A stretch of 64,000 nucleotides of DNA from Amphiura filiformis (GCF_039555335.1 NC_092637.1:46393613-46457612); one strand, 5' to 3'; positions 43,383-52,990 are shown, counted from the stretch's first letter. Notes: generated by a model not told the origin, from the sequence alone. Program-made: numbers and translations.

Positions 43383-43775
43383 TTATTCATTTATTTATTT
43401 ATTATTCATTTATTTATTTATTTTATTCCAGGTGATCTAGGTGAAAATATAGTAGCCGAAAATCTTGAACGTTATAGTCCAGTAGTCAGATACGTTGAAG
43501 GACGCATAAATTTTAGCCCAGAACCGTGCATGACAACAACATCAGCCCCAACCACCGATATGGCTATATCATCAACCTCTTCCACAGATATGCCCACATC
43601 GCCTGAACAAGCATCAACGCAGTCTGGATCCACTACGTCATCAATTACGTCGACAACATGGTCTGGATTCACCACGTCAGCTATGACGTCACCTATGCAA
43701 GGCACACCACCACGTACTACAACTAGGAGTGGAGGTGGTGGTGGAGGTGGTGATAAACCGAGAAAAGGACAATAG
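27899..43775 (+). CDS. NT5E-like: 5'-nucleotidase-like gene A, probable secreted pseudoenzyme
   Basis: Exons join(27899..28240, 33298..33511, 38288..38485, 39266..39484, 40202..40462, 41748..41897, 42110..42316, 43432..43775), all GT-AG, give 645 codons with stop. Order: signal peptide (MMSIRVLLSCLLLATCCHG), metallophosphatase domain (about residues 23-255), 5'-nucleotidase C-terminal domain (about 325-560), then a Ser/Thr-rich tail ending in seven Gly and DKPRKGQ. The true enzyme (CD73) has LHTNDVHSR, GNHEFD and GGHSN. Here these are LHTHGVTSS, GNLEFA and GGLNL, so metal ligands Asp36, His38 and His243 and the catalytic His118/Asp121 are lost. DAGDQ and LGHSW are kept. The nucleoside site is kept: CRQEEC, NGGGIR, LPFSNTFD, SFIGAGGDGY. 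No GPI-anchor signal is present. Catalysis looks unlikely; ligand binding is inference. Confidence 0.9.
29842..29965. mobile_element. GGCGAACG-type MITE fragment, copy 1
   Basis: ATTCCCACCAGCAAGTAAAG through CTATTAGGCGAATCGTTACG matches one half of the complete element at 44532-44747. Confidence 0.6.
30876..31008. repeat. Dispersed repeat, copy in gene A intron 1
   Basis: Same family as 27665-27806, direct orientation, 3.2 kb apart. Confidence 0.75.
31440..31735 (+). mobile_element. LINE 3'-end fragment with (AAAT)n tail
   Basis: GGCCTGCTTGAATAGCAGTG ... CTCAATAAAGAAAGAATAAA and an AAAT microsatellite look like a LINE 3' UTR end as found in marine invertebrates. No coding part. Confidence 0.45.
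32493..32825. mobile_element. CCCAGCAA-type MITE interrupted by a palindromic MITE
   Basis: It begins CCCAGCAATACAAAACATT with AAATGGTGGGTTA, and resumes after the nested element with TGTAAAGGGTGAAAACGTTT. It lacks the right terminus. Confidence 0.6.
32538..32699. mobile_element. Nested palindromic MITE (CTCTTAAAACAG termini)
   Basis: CTCTTAAAACAGCACTCAAA and TGACCATGCTGTTTTAAGA are inverted copies. An inner AGTTAACTA pair and the centre AACCACAAAATGG extend the palindrome. Confidence 0.75.
32826..33163 (-). repeat. Dispersed repeat flanking exon 2, inverted copy
   Basis: Reverse-complement match to 34782-35148 (TATTGTTGGCCGAAGCAGCC; GAATGAACTTTTTGCAAAAC; CTACCATTCGCAAGATGCTG on matching strands). 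It ends 134 bp before gene A exon 2. A third copy is at 51112-51308. Confidence 0.85.
33298..33511 (+). CDS. Gene A exon 2
   Basis: Acceptor TATTTCTCAG, donor CTCG|GTAAGA. Reads TFGNLEFARGNDILASFLED, INFDAVSANLNIS and SVGIIGYGTEVINDIAVLG. This is the GNHEFD segment of the family, in which the catalytic His is Leu and the dyad Asp is Ala; Asn is kept. Confidence 0.9.
33750..34404. mobile_element. Inverted-repeat element (CACTCATAGA termini)
   Basis: CACTCATAGACATTGTTCG returns as CGAACAAGTCATTTCTATGA GTG. The interior has repeated palindromic GTTGGCATTACT / AGTAATGCCAAC blocks and many AAGTTGA and AACTTA words. 655 bp, no ORF. Confidence 0.75.
34782..35148 (+). repeat. Dispersed repeat flanking exon 2, direct copy
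   Basis: Partner of 32826-33163 in opposite orientation; together they bracket gene A exon 2. Confidence 0.85.
35377..35586 (+). repeat. Compound pentanucleotide array (TTTCA)n then (TTTTA)n
   Basis: About 22 TTTCA units (one TGTCA variant) change at about 35490 to about 19 TTTTA units, on the sense strand of gene A intron 2. Confidence 0.97.
36336..36515. mobile_element. hAT-like MITE (CAGTGGCGTAGC)
   Basis: Termini CAGTGGCGTAGC and GCTACGCCACTG. Flanks CTTGAGTA and TCTGAGTA agree at 6 of 8 bases, as an aged 8-bp target duplication would. 180 bp with G runs. Confidence 0.75.
37235..37437. repeat. Compound tetranucleotide array (ACTT)n then (ACCT)n
   Basis: Pure ACTT units to about 37318, a short transition, then ACCT units with GCCT variants. 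Confidence 0.95.
37615..37862. mobile_element. hAT-like MITE (CAGTGGCGTAACTAG)
   Basis: CAGTGGCGTAACTAG and CTAGTTACGCCACTG termini with G- and C-rich interior. A second diverged right-type end (CTAGTTATGCCACTG) lies at 37933-37947. No clear target duplication. Confidence 0.7.
37980..38233. mobile_element. Near-perfect palindrome (AACACTTAATAAACAC family), copy 1
   Basis: ATATTTAAACACCATATTGT reads out and back as ACAATATGGTGTTTAAATAT, and nearly all bases between pair, with one ~25-base asymmetric stretch. It ends 54 bp before gene A exon 3. A related palindrome is at 61127-61400. Confidence 0.85.
38288..38485 (+). CDS. Gene A exon 3
   Basis: Acceptor TGTTACAG, donor TTCAT|GTAAGT. Reads GDAYFEDAIEAIQAEVDVLT, NKIIVLGHSWGDFNENEA and VDIMVLGGLNLFQCS. 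The His of LGHS (metal ligand) is kept; the His of GGHS is replaced by Leu. Confidence 0.9.
38615..38785. repeat. (GAAAA)n array grading into A-rich tract
   Basis: AAAAG units to about 38680, then AAAAC and poly-A mixtures, in gene A intron 3. Confidence 0.95.
39044..39119. repeat. 76-bp near-perfect hairpin
   Basis: GAAGACCTGAGCGCAAGAAG and the bases to 39080 pair with the following half (ending TTCTTGCGCTCTGGTCTTC), with one mismatch and one bulge and almost no loop. It lies 146 bp before gene A exon 4. Confidence 0.9.
39266..39484 (+). CDS. Gene A exon 4
   Basis: Acceptor GGTTTGCAG, donor CAAG|GTAGGA. Reads CPPPEEDVPGRFTVDKYPIV, KGKVLVVHGYLNAKLIGRLN and WYGGPIRLDKDIEQ. This is the linker strand region before the C-terminal domain (CD73: GKYPFIV ... 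GKYLGYLKI). Confidence 0.9.
39633..39882. mobile_element. MITE with 9-bp target duplication
   Basis: Termini CCGGCCCGTACGCAGG and CCTGCGTACGGGCCT, flanked on both sides by GTTTACTGA (39624-39632 and 39883-39891). 250 bp, no ORF. Confidence 0.8.
39948..40132. mobile_element. GGCGAACG-type MITE, copy 2
   Basis: GACATAAGTGGAATTTGAGG ... CTAAAAGTGCCCTC through TGCGCCATTAGGCGAATC matches 44532-44747. It ends 70 bp before gene A exon 5. Confidence 0.65.
40202..40462 (+). CDS. Gene A exon 5
   Basis: Acceptor TTTACTCGTAG, donor GAAG|GTATTT. Reads DPELLDEINKYGKPVQEVTN, VVCRQEECTLGNVIADAMYW and ALMNGGGIRASIDE. The Arg of CRxxEC and the Asn and Arg of NGGGIR are the phosphate- and ribose-binding residues of the family; all are kept. 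Confidence 0.93.
40526..41005. mobile_element. MITE with ~48-bp inverted ends and TTGAT flanks
   Basis: CAGTCAAGATTAATAGG ... CACGGGAA at left returns as TTCCCGTGAAAA ... CTATTAATCTTGACTG. TTGAT flanks both ends (40521-40525, 41006-41010). Confidence 0.8.
41748..41897 (+). CDS. Gene A exon 6
   Basis: Acceptor ATTCACGCAG, donor ATCAG|GTATAA. Reads GEILFSEVKDVLPFSNTFDT, YVREVLEHAASAVEQTSGRF and LQVSG. The Phe of LPF aligns with the first base-stacking phenylalanine of CD73. Confidence 0.92.
42110..42316 (+). CDS. Gene A exon 7
   Basis: Acceptor GTCAAAACAG, donor ATAG|GTACAA. Reads MKVTYDLCQEPYNGRVADVM, DDDRVYTVIVASFIGAGGDG and YSVIKSQG. The Phe of SFIG and the Asp of GGDG match the second stacking Phe and the ribose-binding Asp. 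Confidence 0.92.
42330..42604. mobile_element. MITE just inside gene A intron 7
   Basis: TATGCTTCGACTATATTTAT ... TACGCAC at left pairs with GTGCGTATTTATAAATACGT ... GTCGAAGCATA at right. 275 bp; the left end is 13 bp past the exon 7 splice donor. Confidence 0.85.
43050..43430. repeat. AT-rich tract with (ATTT)n
   Basis: Palindromic TTAATTAATATATATA segments, duplicated around 43055 and 43115, pass into (ATTT)n that runs up to the exon 8 acceptor. Confidence 0.95.
43432..43775 (+). CDS. Gene A last exon with Ser/Thr-rich tail
   Basis: Acceptor TTTTATTCCAG. Reads GDLGENIVAENLERYSPVVR and YVEGRINF (end of the 5'-nucleotidase domain, CD73 YPAVEGRIKF). About 70 residues rich in Thr, Ser and Pro follow, then GGGGGGG and DKPRKGQ before TAG at 43773. 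The tail looks like an O-glycosylated stalk. Where CD73 has a GPI-anchor signal, none is present. Confidence 0.9.
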
Positions 43776-43886
43776 TTAAATTTGAGATGGGAATATGTTT
43801 AAAGCCATATTATAACATTTGCTGAGGAGAACGCCCTCAAAAAATTTTAAATTCTGCTTTTTACACGATTGTAATGTACTTTAGTC

Positions 43887-43892
43887 AATAAA
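43887..43892 (+). promoter_or_regulatory. Polyadenylation signal of gene A
   Basis: AATAAA 112 bases past the gene A stop codon, the first canonical one in the 3' region. Confidence 0.65.
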
Positions 43893-44531
43893 GATACTCT
43901 GCAAAAATCAAGACTTTAGGTGCTGTAGTTTTATCAAAATCCGAGATTTTGAAGAAAACGATGGAACCGGCGTTTTATTATTACGATGGAAATATTAGTC
44001 GAACACGTATGCACAGTACGTACACGGCGTGCGGGATACACATACACGCACACCCCGAGGATCGTACCGTATTACAACCGCGGGAGTAACATGCATGGGC
44101 GCTAGTAGTAAATTCCAATTTTCTATGCTTTACCTCACTTGTTCGGCTCAAAATTAAAAGGGACATATCTGACAGTAAAAGCTAACATTTTATGGAAAAT
44201 AAATACTAATCTAGTTTTATAGAAATGCTATAATATGGCTTTAAGGCTTATTGACCTATAGATCGTGGTTTTAGACATATACAGTGTGTAAAATTCAGGT
44301 AAAAACGCAACTAGTCCCCAGGACGGGCTGCTCCTAAATAAACCTGTCCGGGCTCAAATGTATAATTTTGATAAATCGGTGCTTGGGCTCTAGCCTCTAG
44401 TTATCAGTGGACAAAATTTCCAAGGTGGGCTATGTTGCAAAATCATCAAGCTGACCCCCGCTACCAAAATGACTTTACCAGAACGTGTGCGCGCAAAGCG
44501 TGCGAAAATTTACAATTTTATGCTGAAATTT

Positions 44532-44747
44532 AGTCAACGTTCGCCTAATGGCGTAACCAGGGCTAAATTGGGCTAAATTCCATGTACAGATAAAGAGCTC
44601 CCTGCTCTAAAAATCCCAACAAGAATTAAGGGTATGTGCTCATATTTGCTGGTGGGATTTTTATTGGAGGGCACTTTTAGTTTGTGTCTAAAATTCCAGT
44701 TATGTCAAGGGAGCCCATAGCCCCATAAGGCGAACGTTTACGGTAAC
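44532..44747. mobile_element. GGCGAACG-type MITE, complete copy
   Basis: Left GTCAACGTTCGCCTAATGG and right CCATAAGGCGAACGTTTACG are inverted. The interior holds AATCCCAACAAGAATTAAGG and a GCAAATATGAGCACATA segment (reverse strand) shared with 29842 and 39948. It abuts the 3' end of the LINE fragment to its right. Confidence 0.75.
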
Positions 44748-45645
44748 TGTCGTCATCGTCGTGGTCCTATGGGTCATGACTGAACCTTTATTGATGATGG
44801 TATTCCAGTAGTTTCTGTCTTGAGCCAGACGGTGGGCTGAGACGAGAGGAAGGCCTGTTAATTGTTTAATTCTATCAGTCCATCTAAGTTTCTGTCTACC
44901 TCTTCTACGACTGCCTTCTACGTGACCTTGCATCTTCTCAATGTGGTCACCATCTCTTCTAGAAATACGCCAGTTTGAAACGATCTATTTTTTGGCACAT
45001 GGAAGCATGCTCTCCAATTTGGTTTTTTACAAATTCATTGGTCTTATGCAATTTCCACGATATTCTCAGCATCTTCCACCAGCCTCACATTTCAAAAGCC
45101 AAGATCTTTTTCATATCTGTCATTCCAACCGCCCATAATATGAATCTTGGTAGCTTTAGAAATGACTCTGTCTTTCTATATGTCAAAGCAATTGCGAATG
45201 ATCTTGCCATGGCTAGGCGTCTTCTGATTTCCTGTGAACTGCCCCCTGCATTGTCTATAAGTGATCCCAGAAAGTTGGAAGTGTCAACTTGTTCCACAAC
45301 TTCTCCATTCACCTTCACTTGCTGATTTGCATCTCTTCCACAGATCATTGTCTTTGTTTTCTTGACATTGAGATGCAGCCCAAATTCCTCACTGCTTGGT
45401 TTTACTCTGTCTATGAGGTCCTGAAGCTCATCTGATGACTTTGCAATTAGGGTGGTGTCGTCAGCGTATCTGAGGTTGTTTATCTTTCGTCCTCTGACTG
45501 ACACCTGACCTGTAACACCAACAAATGCTCTCCTCATGATATACTCTGCATTACGTTGAAAAGGTACGGTGACAGAATGCATCCTTGACGAACGCCTTGA
45601 CCAATAGTGAACCACTCACTGTATCCACTCTCTGTTCTAACGGTA
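44748..45645 (-). mobile_element. RTE-type LINE fragment, RT to C-terminus
   Basis: Minus-strand wording: GVRQGCILSPYLFNV, NAEYIMRRAFVGV, RGRKINNLRYADDTTLIAKS, GLHLNVKKTKTMI, FLGSLIDNAGGSSQEIRRRL, and near the end RRRGRQKLRWTDRIKQL and LAQDRNYW. YADD holds the catalytic aspartates. The protein is broken by several frame changes (for example near 45575 and 45085). The 5' half with the endonuclease is absent. The 3' end is a CACGACGATGACGAC-type short repeat usual for RTE elements. Confidence 0.85.
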
Positions 45646-46057
45646 ACTGATGTGGCCTAAAAAGGTCAAATGGAAGATAAGCATCACTCATTTGGTGAAT
45701 TTGGTCCCGTACAACTATAGTTATACTAGTGGCAACAATTATTCAGGGCATCCGTCGGACGGGATGGTTACGAAAATAGCACATCCGAAGACAAAGTAGC
45801 CCGTCTCGGACGTGCGGGGTTGCTCTATTTTACACACCACTGATATACATGCAGCGTCATTACATTAAACATGTTAAAGACACTGTCCACTATCCCAGCG
45901 AAAGTGTAGAACAAATTAAAAATGGTAGGGCTAGCTTAAAACTGAAGGATAATTAAATAAATCTGTCATTGGGTTTTTTTTCATATAAAAAAAGATAGCA
46001 AAAAGGAATAATACAGAAGTGTTAATAAAATGAAGAGCTCTGTTGCAAATGCCCTTA

Positions 46058-46867
46058 GGGAGTGTTCATAAATACTTTGGGGGGATATAATGGGATTAAA
46101 AAATTTGGGTCCTAAAAAGGGGATAAAAAAAAATTCAGTCCTTAATAGGGGGGATCAAAAAAATTTGAGGGTAAAATTCCGGGGTAAAATCTTCGAGAAG
46201 GCATGTACATTCCGCGCGCATGAATGTTAAGTATTCGATTTTGTAATCTCAAGTTGTACAAATCAACAAAATGTGCGCACTTTACAATTTGGGCGTAATA
46301 TGACTCCAATGAGTAATAACTCCAAACGGTAATTTTAGCTAATGAGTTAATGACCATAGGATAGGGGTATATTCCGGGGGATAAACCCCCCTCAATATAT
46401 TGATAGGGGATGGTCCATACAATCATCCCCCAATGTTGACGCCTGTATACATGTATGGGTTTCTAACCAAAATTAACCCCATATTTGGTCATTTTAAAAT
46501 AAAAAGTGCCAATTTCTTGGCGCTTCGCGCAAATTAATTCCGATTTCGTACTATATTTCACCAGTTTAGCTTCAATATGGCAATATTCGCGCGCATTTGT
46601 ACCATAAACTTATTTTGTCGGCAAAAGGTACTGGATTCACTGGACTTCAAGAAATTTTCTCCAACCCCAATGTCAAAAGAAATCTATGCCACTGTTAATG
46701 ATGTATATTGTTGGTTTTTTTTTAGGACATGAAGGGGGATCAAAAAATTTTAGACGATAAAAAGGGACTTAAAAAATACACCTTTTTTAGGGCGAATAAA
46801 AAAAATTATGACGTCCGAGGTTCAAACTTTTCCACCCCCCCCCACCAAAGTATTTATGAACACTCCC
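46058..46867. mobile_element. Harbinger-like MITE, TTA flanks
   Basis: Termini GGGAGTGTTCATAAATACTT and AAGTATTTATGAACACTCCC, flanked by TTA on each side, as PIF/Harbinger elements make. The interior has runs of A and G and no ORF. Confidence 0.75.
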
Positions 46868-47465
46868 TTACATCCATTTTTGGCTGAAATTGATTTATTT
46901 TCATGACATTATAGTGCGGGTAAAAATACACATTTAGGTGGTTATTTGACCTTCATACCACCTTCCCTTCCAGAGATATCGTATATTTCCCGTTTGGGAA
47001 ATCTTTGGGAATTTCTAGAAAACTGAACTTAAAATGAATATAAAATATTAGGAAAATAATTTTTGATGTATAATAGTAAGCTTGAATGTTCTTTAACTAT
47101 TAAAACCAAAAGGAACTATTTTGGTCACTATCTTTGAAAACAAAATCATTGTAATTTAATAACAAAAGGTGTAGCTTCGAAAATGCTCAAAAATGGCATT
47201 TTGCCGGATTTTATTAAACATTCATAATTGAAAAAGTAAATGAGATATCTAAATTTTTCTTTTTGATTTTGAAAGCATTAGTCAAGTTACATAAAGTAGT
47301 GCAAAAGAATGGGCTCAAATTTGATTGCAAAGGTGATTTCTAGAAAAGGGGTAAATTTAAAATTAAGCCCTTACGTCCACAAAAGGCGCGATATACAATA
47401 AATAATAAAATAAATAGGAAGGCTTGAAAATTGTACCAAACCTATTCTTTTAGTTTCTTTTAATT
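46868..47465. other. Unassigned spacer
   Basis: AT-rich DNA with no gene, tandem repeat or long inverted repeat that I could see. Confidence 0.5.
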
Positions 47466-47695
47466 GGTGATAGGTCTTTCAGTGTACAGGGTCCCAAATT
47501 GTGGAACATTAAACATCAGAGTTCCCCCACTGCAGATAGTTTCAAGAGTACTAAAAACTCACCTGTACTGATTGCTGCTCTGTTGGGCCTTTTTAAAGGT
47601 ATTATTTGTTTTGTATATTTAGTTTTTTTGTAAAGTGCTTTGATAAGGTTCTGGAAATGCGCTATATTAAGTGTTGTTTTATTATTATTTATAAT
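47466..47695 (+). mobile_element. CR1/L2-type LINE 3' fragment
   Basis: GDRSFSVQGPKLWN and TADSFKST are the C-terminal words of CR1/L2 proteins. A 3' UTR follows with GTAAAGTGCTTTGATAAGG and GCGCTATATTAAGTG and an ATT tail. Confidence 0.7.
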
Positions 47696-47698
47696 ATA

Positions 47699-49365
47699 CA
47701 GAGTGTCCCAGAAAAAATTACCGAGTGAATAAAATTGAACGTAAGTCACAATATAGACATCAGAATCAAAAAATTTAAAATGTAGCGCATAGCATATTTT
47801 GTTTTGCATCACATACGAAAATTTGATTTGATTCGGTTGACTGGTTCGAAGAAATAAATGATTGCATAATGCGTGCATCAATGCAGTTCATTCCAAGTTT
47901 GATCAACAGGGGCTTTTTTCATACTCGCTCACTGCTTCCTAAAGTTTGTGTATCTCATTAAATTTTGTCCACATTATCTATTAAAATCCGACGGCCAGTG
48001 GCGTAACTCCTATGGGCTCTGGGGGGGCGTGCCCCCGGGCACCCGGGCTAAGGGGCACCCAAGCCTGGATAGCCTTTGACACGATAGTACTTTGTTATAG
48101 GAAAGAAGTGGAAACCTTTACCCACCATGCATTGAATTACTCTTCATTTGGGTGCCCCTTCAACACAAAATTTTTCGCGCGCTTCGCGCTCGCATTGCAA
48201 CATAGGCCTATAAATTGTCATTTTAAAGACCTAAATTCAACTTGATTAAATACCAAATTAGTGGTATTTATGCACATTTCGCGCGCCCGCACTCAATTGT
48301 TGGCAATCTGTTAGGAAGAGGGGTATTTTGTATTCTTGCCCCTGGGCGCCATATGCTACGTCACTGCAGCTAGTGACGAGTCTCCAAAAGTAAAGACATT
48401 AGAGAATATGAAAACATTTTGTTTTATGAACATGAACTGCATTGAAACATGATATAAATTTAATCTGAAACACTTCGTAAGTTATTCGGTAGATCTATGG
48501 CTTTCACTACTAAAATTGATTAGCTCTGCACCATGTTGGTCAGGGGCACCCGAACTACTTTCGCCCCCGGGCACCCTGACCCAAAGTTACGCCACTGCCG
48601 ACGGCGTTATGTCATTCATGCTTTCAACGAAGATGAATAACAGTTTGTCTGAGAAAACTTTCATTTCTGGAATTGGAAGCTCTCCAGCTTTAATTCTTTA
48701 GGTTGTGCAAATATATTATATTTTAACTTTACAAAGAACATTTGAGCCAAGAATGACAATGATCAAGTAATTACAGCTTTACGTGTCTTATTGATAGCAT
48801 GCAACCTTAATGTTGAAGTTTTAAAAGAATTTAAACTTTGCATTACAATTTCTTAGAAATATTCCGAAAACATTAATGTGTGTGAGCAATTTTTAAGCCA
48901 GTTGGAATTCTTGATGTAGTTATTCTTTATGCAACATTTATATCAACATTAACATAAAAAGATAATACCGAACATCATCTTACATGCAAGCCTTCATTTT
49001 CAATATCGTGCAGGTTTTCAAATTTGAACAAAACCTAATTAAATGTTTTTCAAGAAACATGTTGCTTAAAATTAAAAAGAATGACGAGGATTTCATAAAA
49101 CAAAATATGAAGCCCATTGACAGTTTAACCAATAGTGCGCGTTGTGTTAAATGATCTTTCTTACGAATTTGGAATGAAGTGAATTGATTATGCGTTATGT
49201 AATCGCTCATTTCTTCGCGATCAGTCAACCGATTCCAACAAAATTAGCGTATAAGATGCAGAATAAGACGGGCTACACGCTGATCGTTAGATTTTGGATT
49301 ATAATGTCTATTTCTCGACTTACGTCCAAATTTATTTGCCCGGTAATTTTTTCTGGGACACCCTG
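47699..49365. mobile_element. Mariner-like element with ~200-bp inverted repeats
   Basis: Left end CAGAGTGTCCCAGAAAAAAT and right end ATTTTTTCTGGGACACCCTG, TA on both sides. Similarity between arms extends about 200 bp inward (CGAAGAAATAAATGATTGC versus GCGAAGAAATGAGCGATTAC as complement). There is no transposase. A hAT-like MITE is nested inside. Confidence 0.75.
47996..48597. mobile_element. hAT-like MITE with perfect 8-bp duplication
   Basis: Termini CAGTGGCGTAACTCC and CAAAGTTACGCCACTG, flanked by identical CCGACGGC (47988-47995 and 48598-48605). An 8-bp duplication and CAG termini are hAT hallmarks. It carries GCCCCCGGGCACCC blocks near both ends. Confidence 0.88.
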
Positions 49366-49748
49366 TATAACAAAGCACATAAATGTTTATGAAATAAAAC
49401 TTGTCTTCAAACACTGCCCGGGATTCACTGCAACCATGGTCACGAAAACACTGCCAAAATAGCTATACGTTCGGTTTCTTTAACAAAATTACAAAAATAA
49501 CTTTTTAATAAGACCAAGGTTAAAATATAGAAAAGGCAAAGAGGAACTGAGCATTTTACGGCCTTAACAAAAAAGTATCGATTCAAAGAAATAGCGGCGC
49601 TAATCTCGTTATTTTATTCACCGAGCCTAATTTTCCATACTGAAATAAAATAAGGGCGCTATTTACATTATTTAACGGGTTTTAACAGCATCAGGCAAGC
49701 ATGGTAGGACTAATGGTATAGCTTGCAATCAAGGATGACAGTCATTAA

Positions 49749-50412
49749 GGGATCTAAAATGAGCGTTTATTGCGTTTCGACAGTATTTTTTGTGGGACAT
49801 GAGAGCACCTCAGACCTATCGAATTGCATTCTGAATACGAAGCATGTCTTTCTGATATCAAATAATTTTCATTTTTGAAAATCACAATATAATACAAATT
49901 TTACGACAAATTATAAAAATTTGATATTTTTCAAATTTTTGATATATAACAGTCCTCGAAGTAAATTATATAAATCTAATGACATATTCTTAAAGTGTAT
50001 GTAGCAGGGAGGAAAAGCCGACGGTCAATTGAAAATTTTGACCTTTCATATTGAAGATATGGATTTTTTCCCAAAAGACCTAATTTTTTTGGTGTTTTGG
50101 GAAAAAAATCCATATCTTCAATACGAAAGTCCAAATTTTCAATTGATCGTCGGCTTTTCATCCCACCTACATACACTTTAAGTATAAATCATCAGATTTA
50201 TAAAGTTTACTTCGAGTACTGTTAAATATCAAAAATATCAATTTTAATCATTTGCCATAAAAAATGTGTATTAGGCCTACATTGCGAATTTCAAAAAATC
50301 TAAATTATTTGATATCAGAAGGACATTCTTCGTATTCAGAATGCAATTCGATATGTCTGATGTGCTCTGATGTCCCATAATAAATACTGTCCAAACGTTC
50401 ATACCCCAGCCC
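49749..50412. mobile_element. Full-length hairpin MITE at TTAA, copy 1
   Basis: GGGATCTAAAATGAGCG ... CGTTCATACCCCAGCCC with TTAA on both sides. The two halves pair along almost the whole 664 bp, ending in a centre around TTTTTGGTGTTTTGGG. TTAA targets are typical of piggyBac-type elements. Copy 2 is at 56980-57635. Confidence 0.85.
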
Positions 50413-52226
50413 TTAAAGCATTTAGTTACTGAGAATTCCATGTAACTCATGCGATGAATAATATACAATTGATCGATAAAGCCTTTCCCACAATGCATTG
50501 TTCTATGTATGAAGAGAACCATTAAAGCCACAAATATAGAAACTGAAACTCAAGATATCGAATCGTGGACATCAACCCGGGGGGGGGGGGTGTCTTCAAA
50601 AAAAATTGTGCCACCACGCAGACTTTCTATACCTACTTTTTGTTGTTTTTGCTACCCATCAGTATACCAATTTTTTCACAAAAACTCACTGACTCACTCA
50701 AAATGCACCCAAATTTTCCCTAATTGGGCGCTTTTAGGGGAATTGTAGACTTAAAAAATGCACCTAATTGGGCGCATTGGTCTCCACTAAAAACCTACCA
50801 ACCGATATACTGAAATCGCTGAAAAGGTACCAAACCGTGGCACATCCCGTATACCTTCAATCAGGAAGAACCCCTCCCCCGAGACGTCAACTAACTTTGA
50901 CAAATTTTCGTCAATAAAAAAAAAAGAGAGAGTATAGTAGATTGTTTACTCCATATAATCATGGTGGTTCAATGAATATTCATGTGGAAAAATCTAATAT
51001 TTTTTAATATATTGGGTCATTTTTTTCCTAAATTCCGAAGATGAAGTTCAATGAATTATATGCATCATCTCATTTCGACAATTGCTTGTTATTTGTCTCT
51101 TCCTTATACCTCGTCCTCTATAAACAACAACACTTTTGTAAAACGTACTACTCATCCCCGAAATAAATCAAGCAAGTTTTCAAAGTATATGATTTGTAGA
51201 ATGAACTTTTGCAAAACATCAAAGTGTTATTTTTCAACAATATATTGATTTAGATAATGAAAATCGATTTTTGGTTGCTTTGACCAACAATACCTCGTCT
51301 ACCCTTAAAGACATAACTTTTCAGTGTTACGTCTGTACAATATTAATTTGTCCACCATTTTCATGACATCTCAAAACATGTCCTCTATTTAAACATTATA
51401 CCAAAGAAAATTACATGTTACTCATTTCGGTAACAAATGGACGGTTAATTCTGCCCTCAATAAGAAAATGTAAGTGACTTTGGGGTATTATAATTCTTCC
51501 ACTCTTTCTCATGTTCTTGCTTCATGATATTTTGCTACCTCTTCATTTTCTTCATCAAACTATTACTCTTCTTATTAGCAAAAATAATAATATAATTTTC
51601 AAATCAGGTTAACGACATAATAAATAGATATATAAATACATAGATAAATAACACTACATAAATGGGATTGTCGAATATCAGCAACGCAGACACTCTACAC
51701 TAGACATTCATTATGTGTAGGGATTGCCTTAATTTGCATGCAGATTTCCAACGGTTCGCTGCGCACAAAGAAATACTTAGTAGTTGAAAAGTTGAAAAGA
51801 CTTATTGAAAGCAAGGACAGACTGGAAGAATCGAATTGCAAACGTGTGTGGTGCTGAAATTTGCTGACCCGGCCCTGACAAGCATTGCAAGTTATATAGG
51901 ACGTGGTATAGCTCGGTGAGTTTTATTATTTAGAAGAATTACTAGTAAATTATAATAATTTTGGCTGCTTAATAATAGTAAAAGCTTCAATATTACTATA
52001 GATGTGATGCAACGTAGGTTATCTTTCTGGTATGGGGGTGTGGGTTTACGCGGGGCTAATCGTAGTCACAACAAAAAGTAAGTAGCAGAACCAATTACCA
52101 TGATTACTACAACTTTTCGTATTACCCGAACACCATGAATATCTGTAATTGGCACATTGGCACAAACTCATTGAAGGCAGCACTGGTTACCCGAATTAGC
52201 CAGCGAAAGGAGCAGGATCGACTTAA
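50413..52226. other. Spacer with a dispersed-repeat copy
   Basis: It contains a copy (51112-51308) of the repeat that flanks gene A exon 2. The rest, including a G run at 50579, has no recognisable gene. Confidence 0.5.
51112..51308 (+). repeat. Dispersed repeat, third copy
   Basis: TATATGATTTGTAGAATGAA ... CAACAATACCTCGTCTACCC matches the right part of 34782-35148 closely. Confidence 0.85.
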
Positions 52227-52990
52227 AGGGGGTACTACACATCTGGCCAATTTTGTGCCTGTTTTTGCATTTTTCTCAAAAAATATAGCGCATTGGTGAC
52301 AAGTAATATATGTATATTATAAGGGCAAGGACTACAACTACTGCATTGCTCGAGAACTCTAGCCAAGAATTTGCTCACCGATAGCTTCACATTCTAGGCT
52401 AGAGACCTTTGCATTCAAAATCTAGTCGGATCCGCTGAAGCATGACACCGTGTAAAGCAATGGAAGGTCAGAAGTAAACACAGCCGATCACGACAGGCGA
52501 TTGCATCAAAAATGTTGCTAAAATTACACTTCAGCAAAATTTTAGACTGTCCAAAATACGCAAATCTTGCTCAAAAGATACAGTTGACTCATCGAAATAA
52601 CTTTCATTCAAATTTCAACATTAACAGAATAAATAACCTCCGGCGTTAAAAATTGCACCGCTGTCCGACCGAAAAACCATAGTAAAGTACTCTAGCATCG
52701 AATGCGTAACTATCGTGTGCAAATTCGAAGCTAGAGTTCTCGAGCAACTACTGCACTGGAAATTTTTATTTCAGCACAGACAACAGTTGTGGAGTTATAG
52801 TCAAAAATGAGGGAAACCCAATATTTGATCAATAAATCAATAACTACTTGCCTTCAGTAGCTGAATTTTCAGTGCAGAAGTTGTAGACCTTGCCCCTATA
52901 ATATACATATCTTACTTGTCACCAATGCACTATAATTTTTGAGAAAAATGCAAAAATAGGCACAAAATTGGCCAGGGGTGTAGTACCCCC
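52227..52990. mobile_element. MITE with ~130-bp inverted ends (GGGGGTACTACAC)
   Basis: Left GGGGGTACTACACATCTGGC and right GCCAGGGGTGTAGTACCCCC with pairing that continues past a CTTGCCC/GGGCAAGG block. A smaller inverted pair (GCTCGAGAACTCTAGC) lies inside. TTAA borders both ends. A fragment of the same family is at 60783-60892. Confidence 0.85.

Noticed and set aside
43050-43430. A replication origin in the TTAATTAA/TATATA tract
   Set aside because: Only AT-richness and microsatellite repetition support it.
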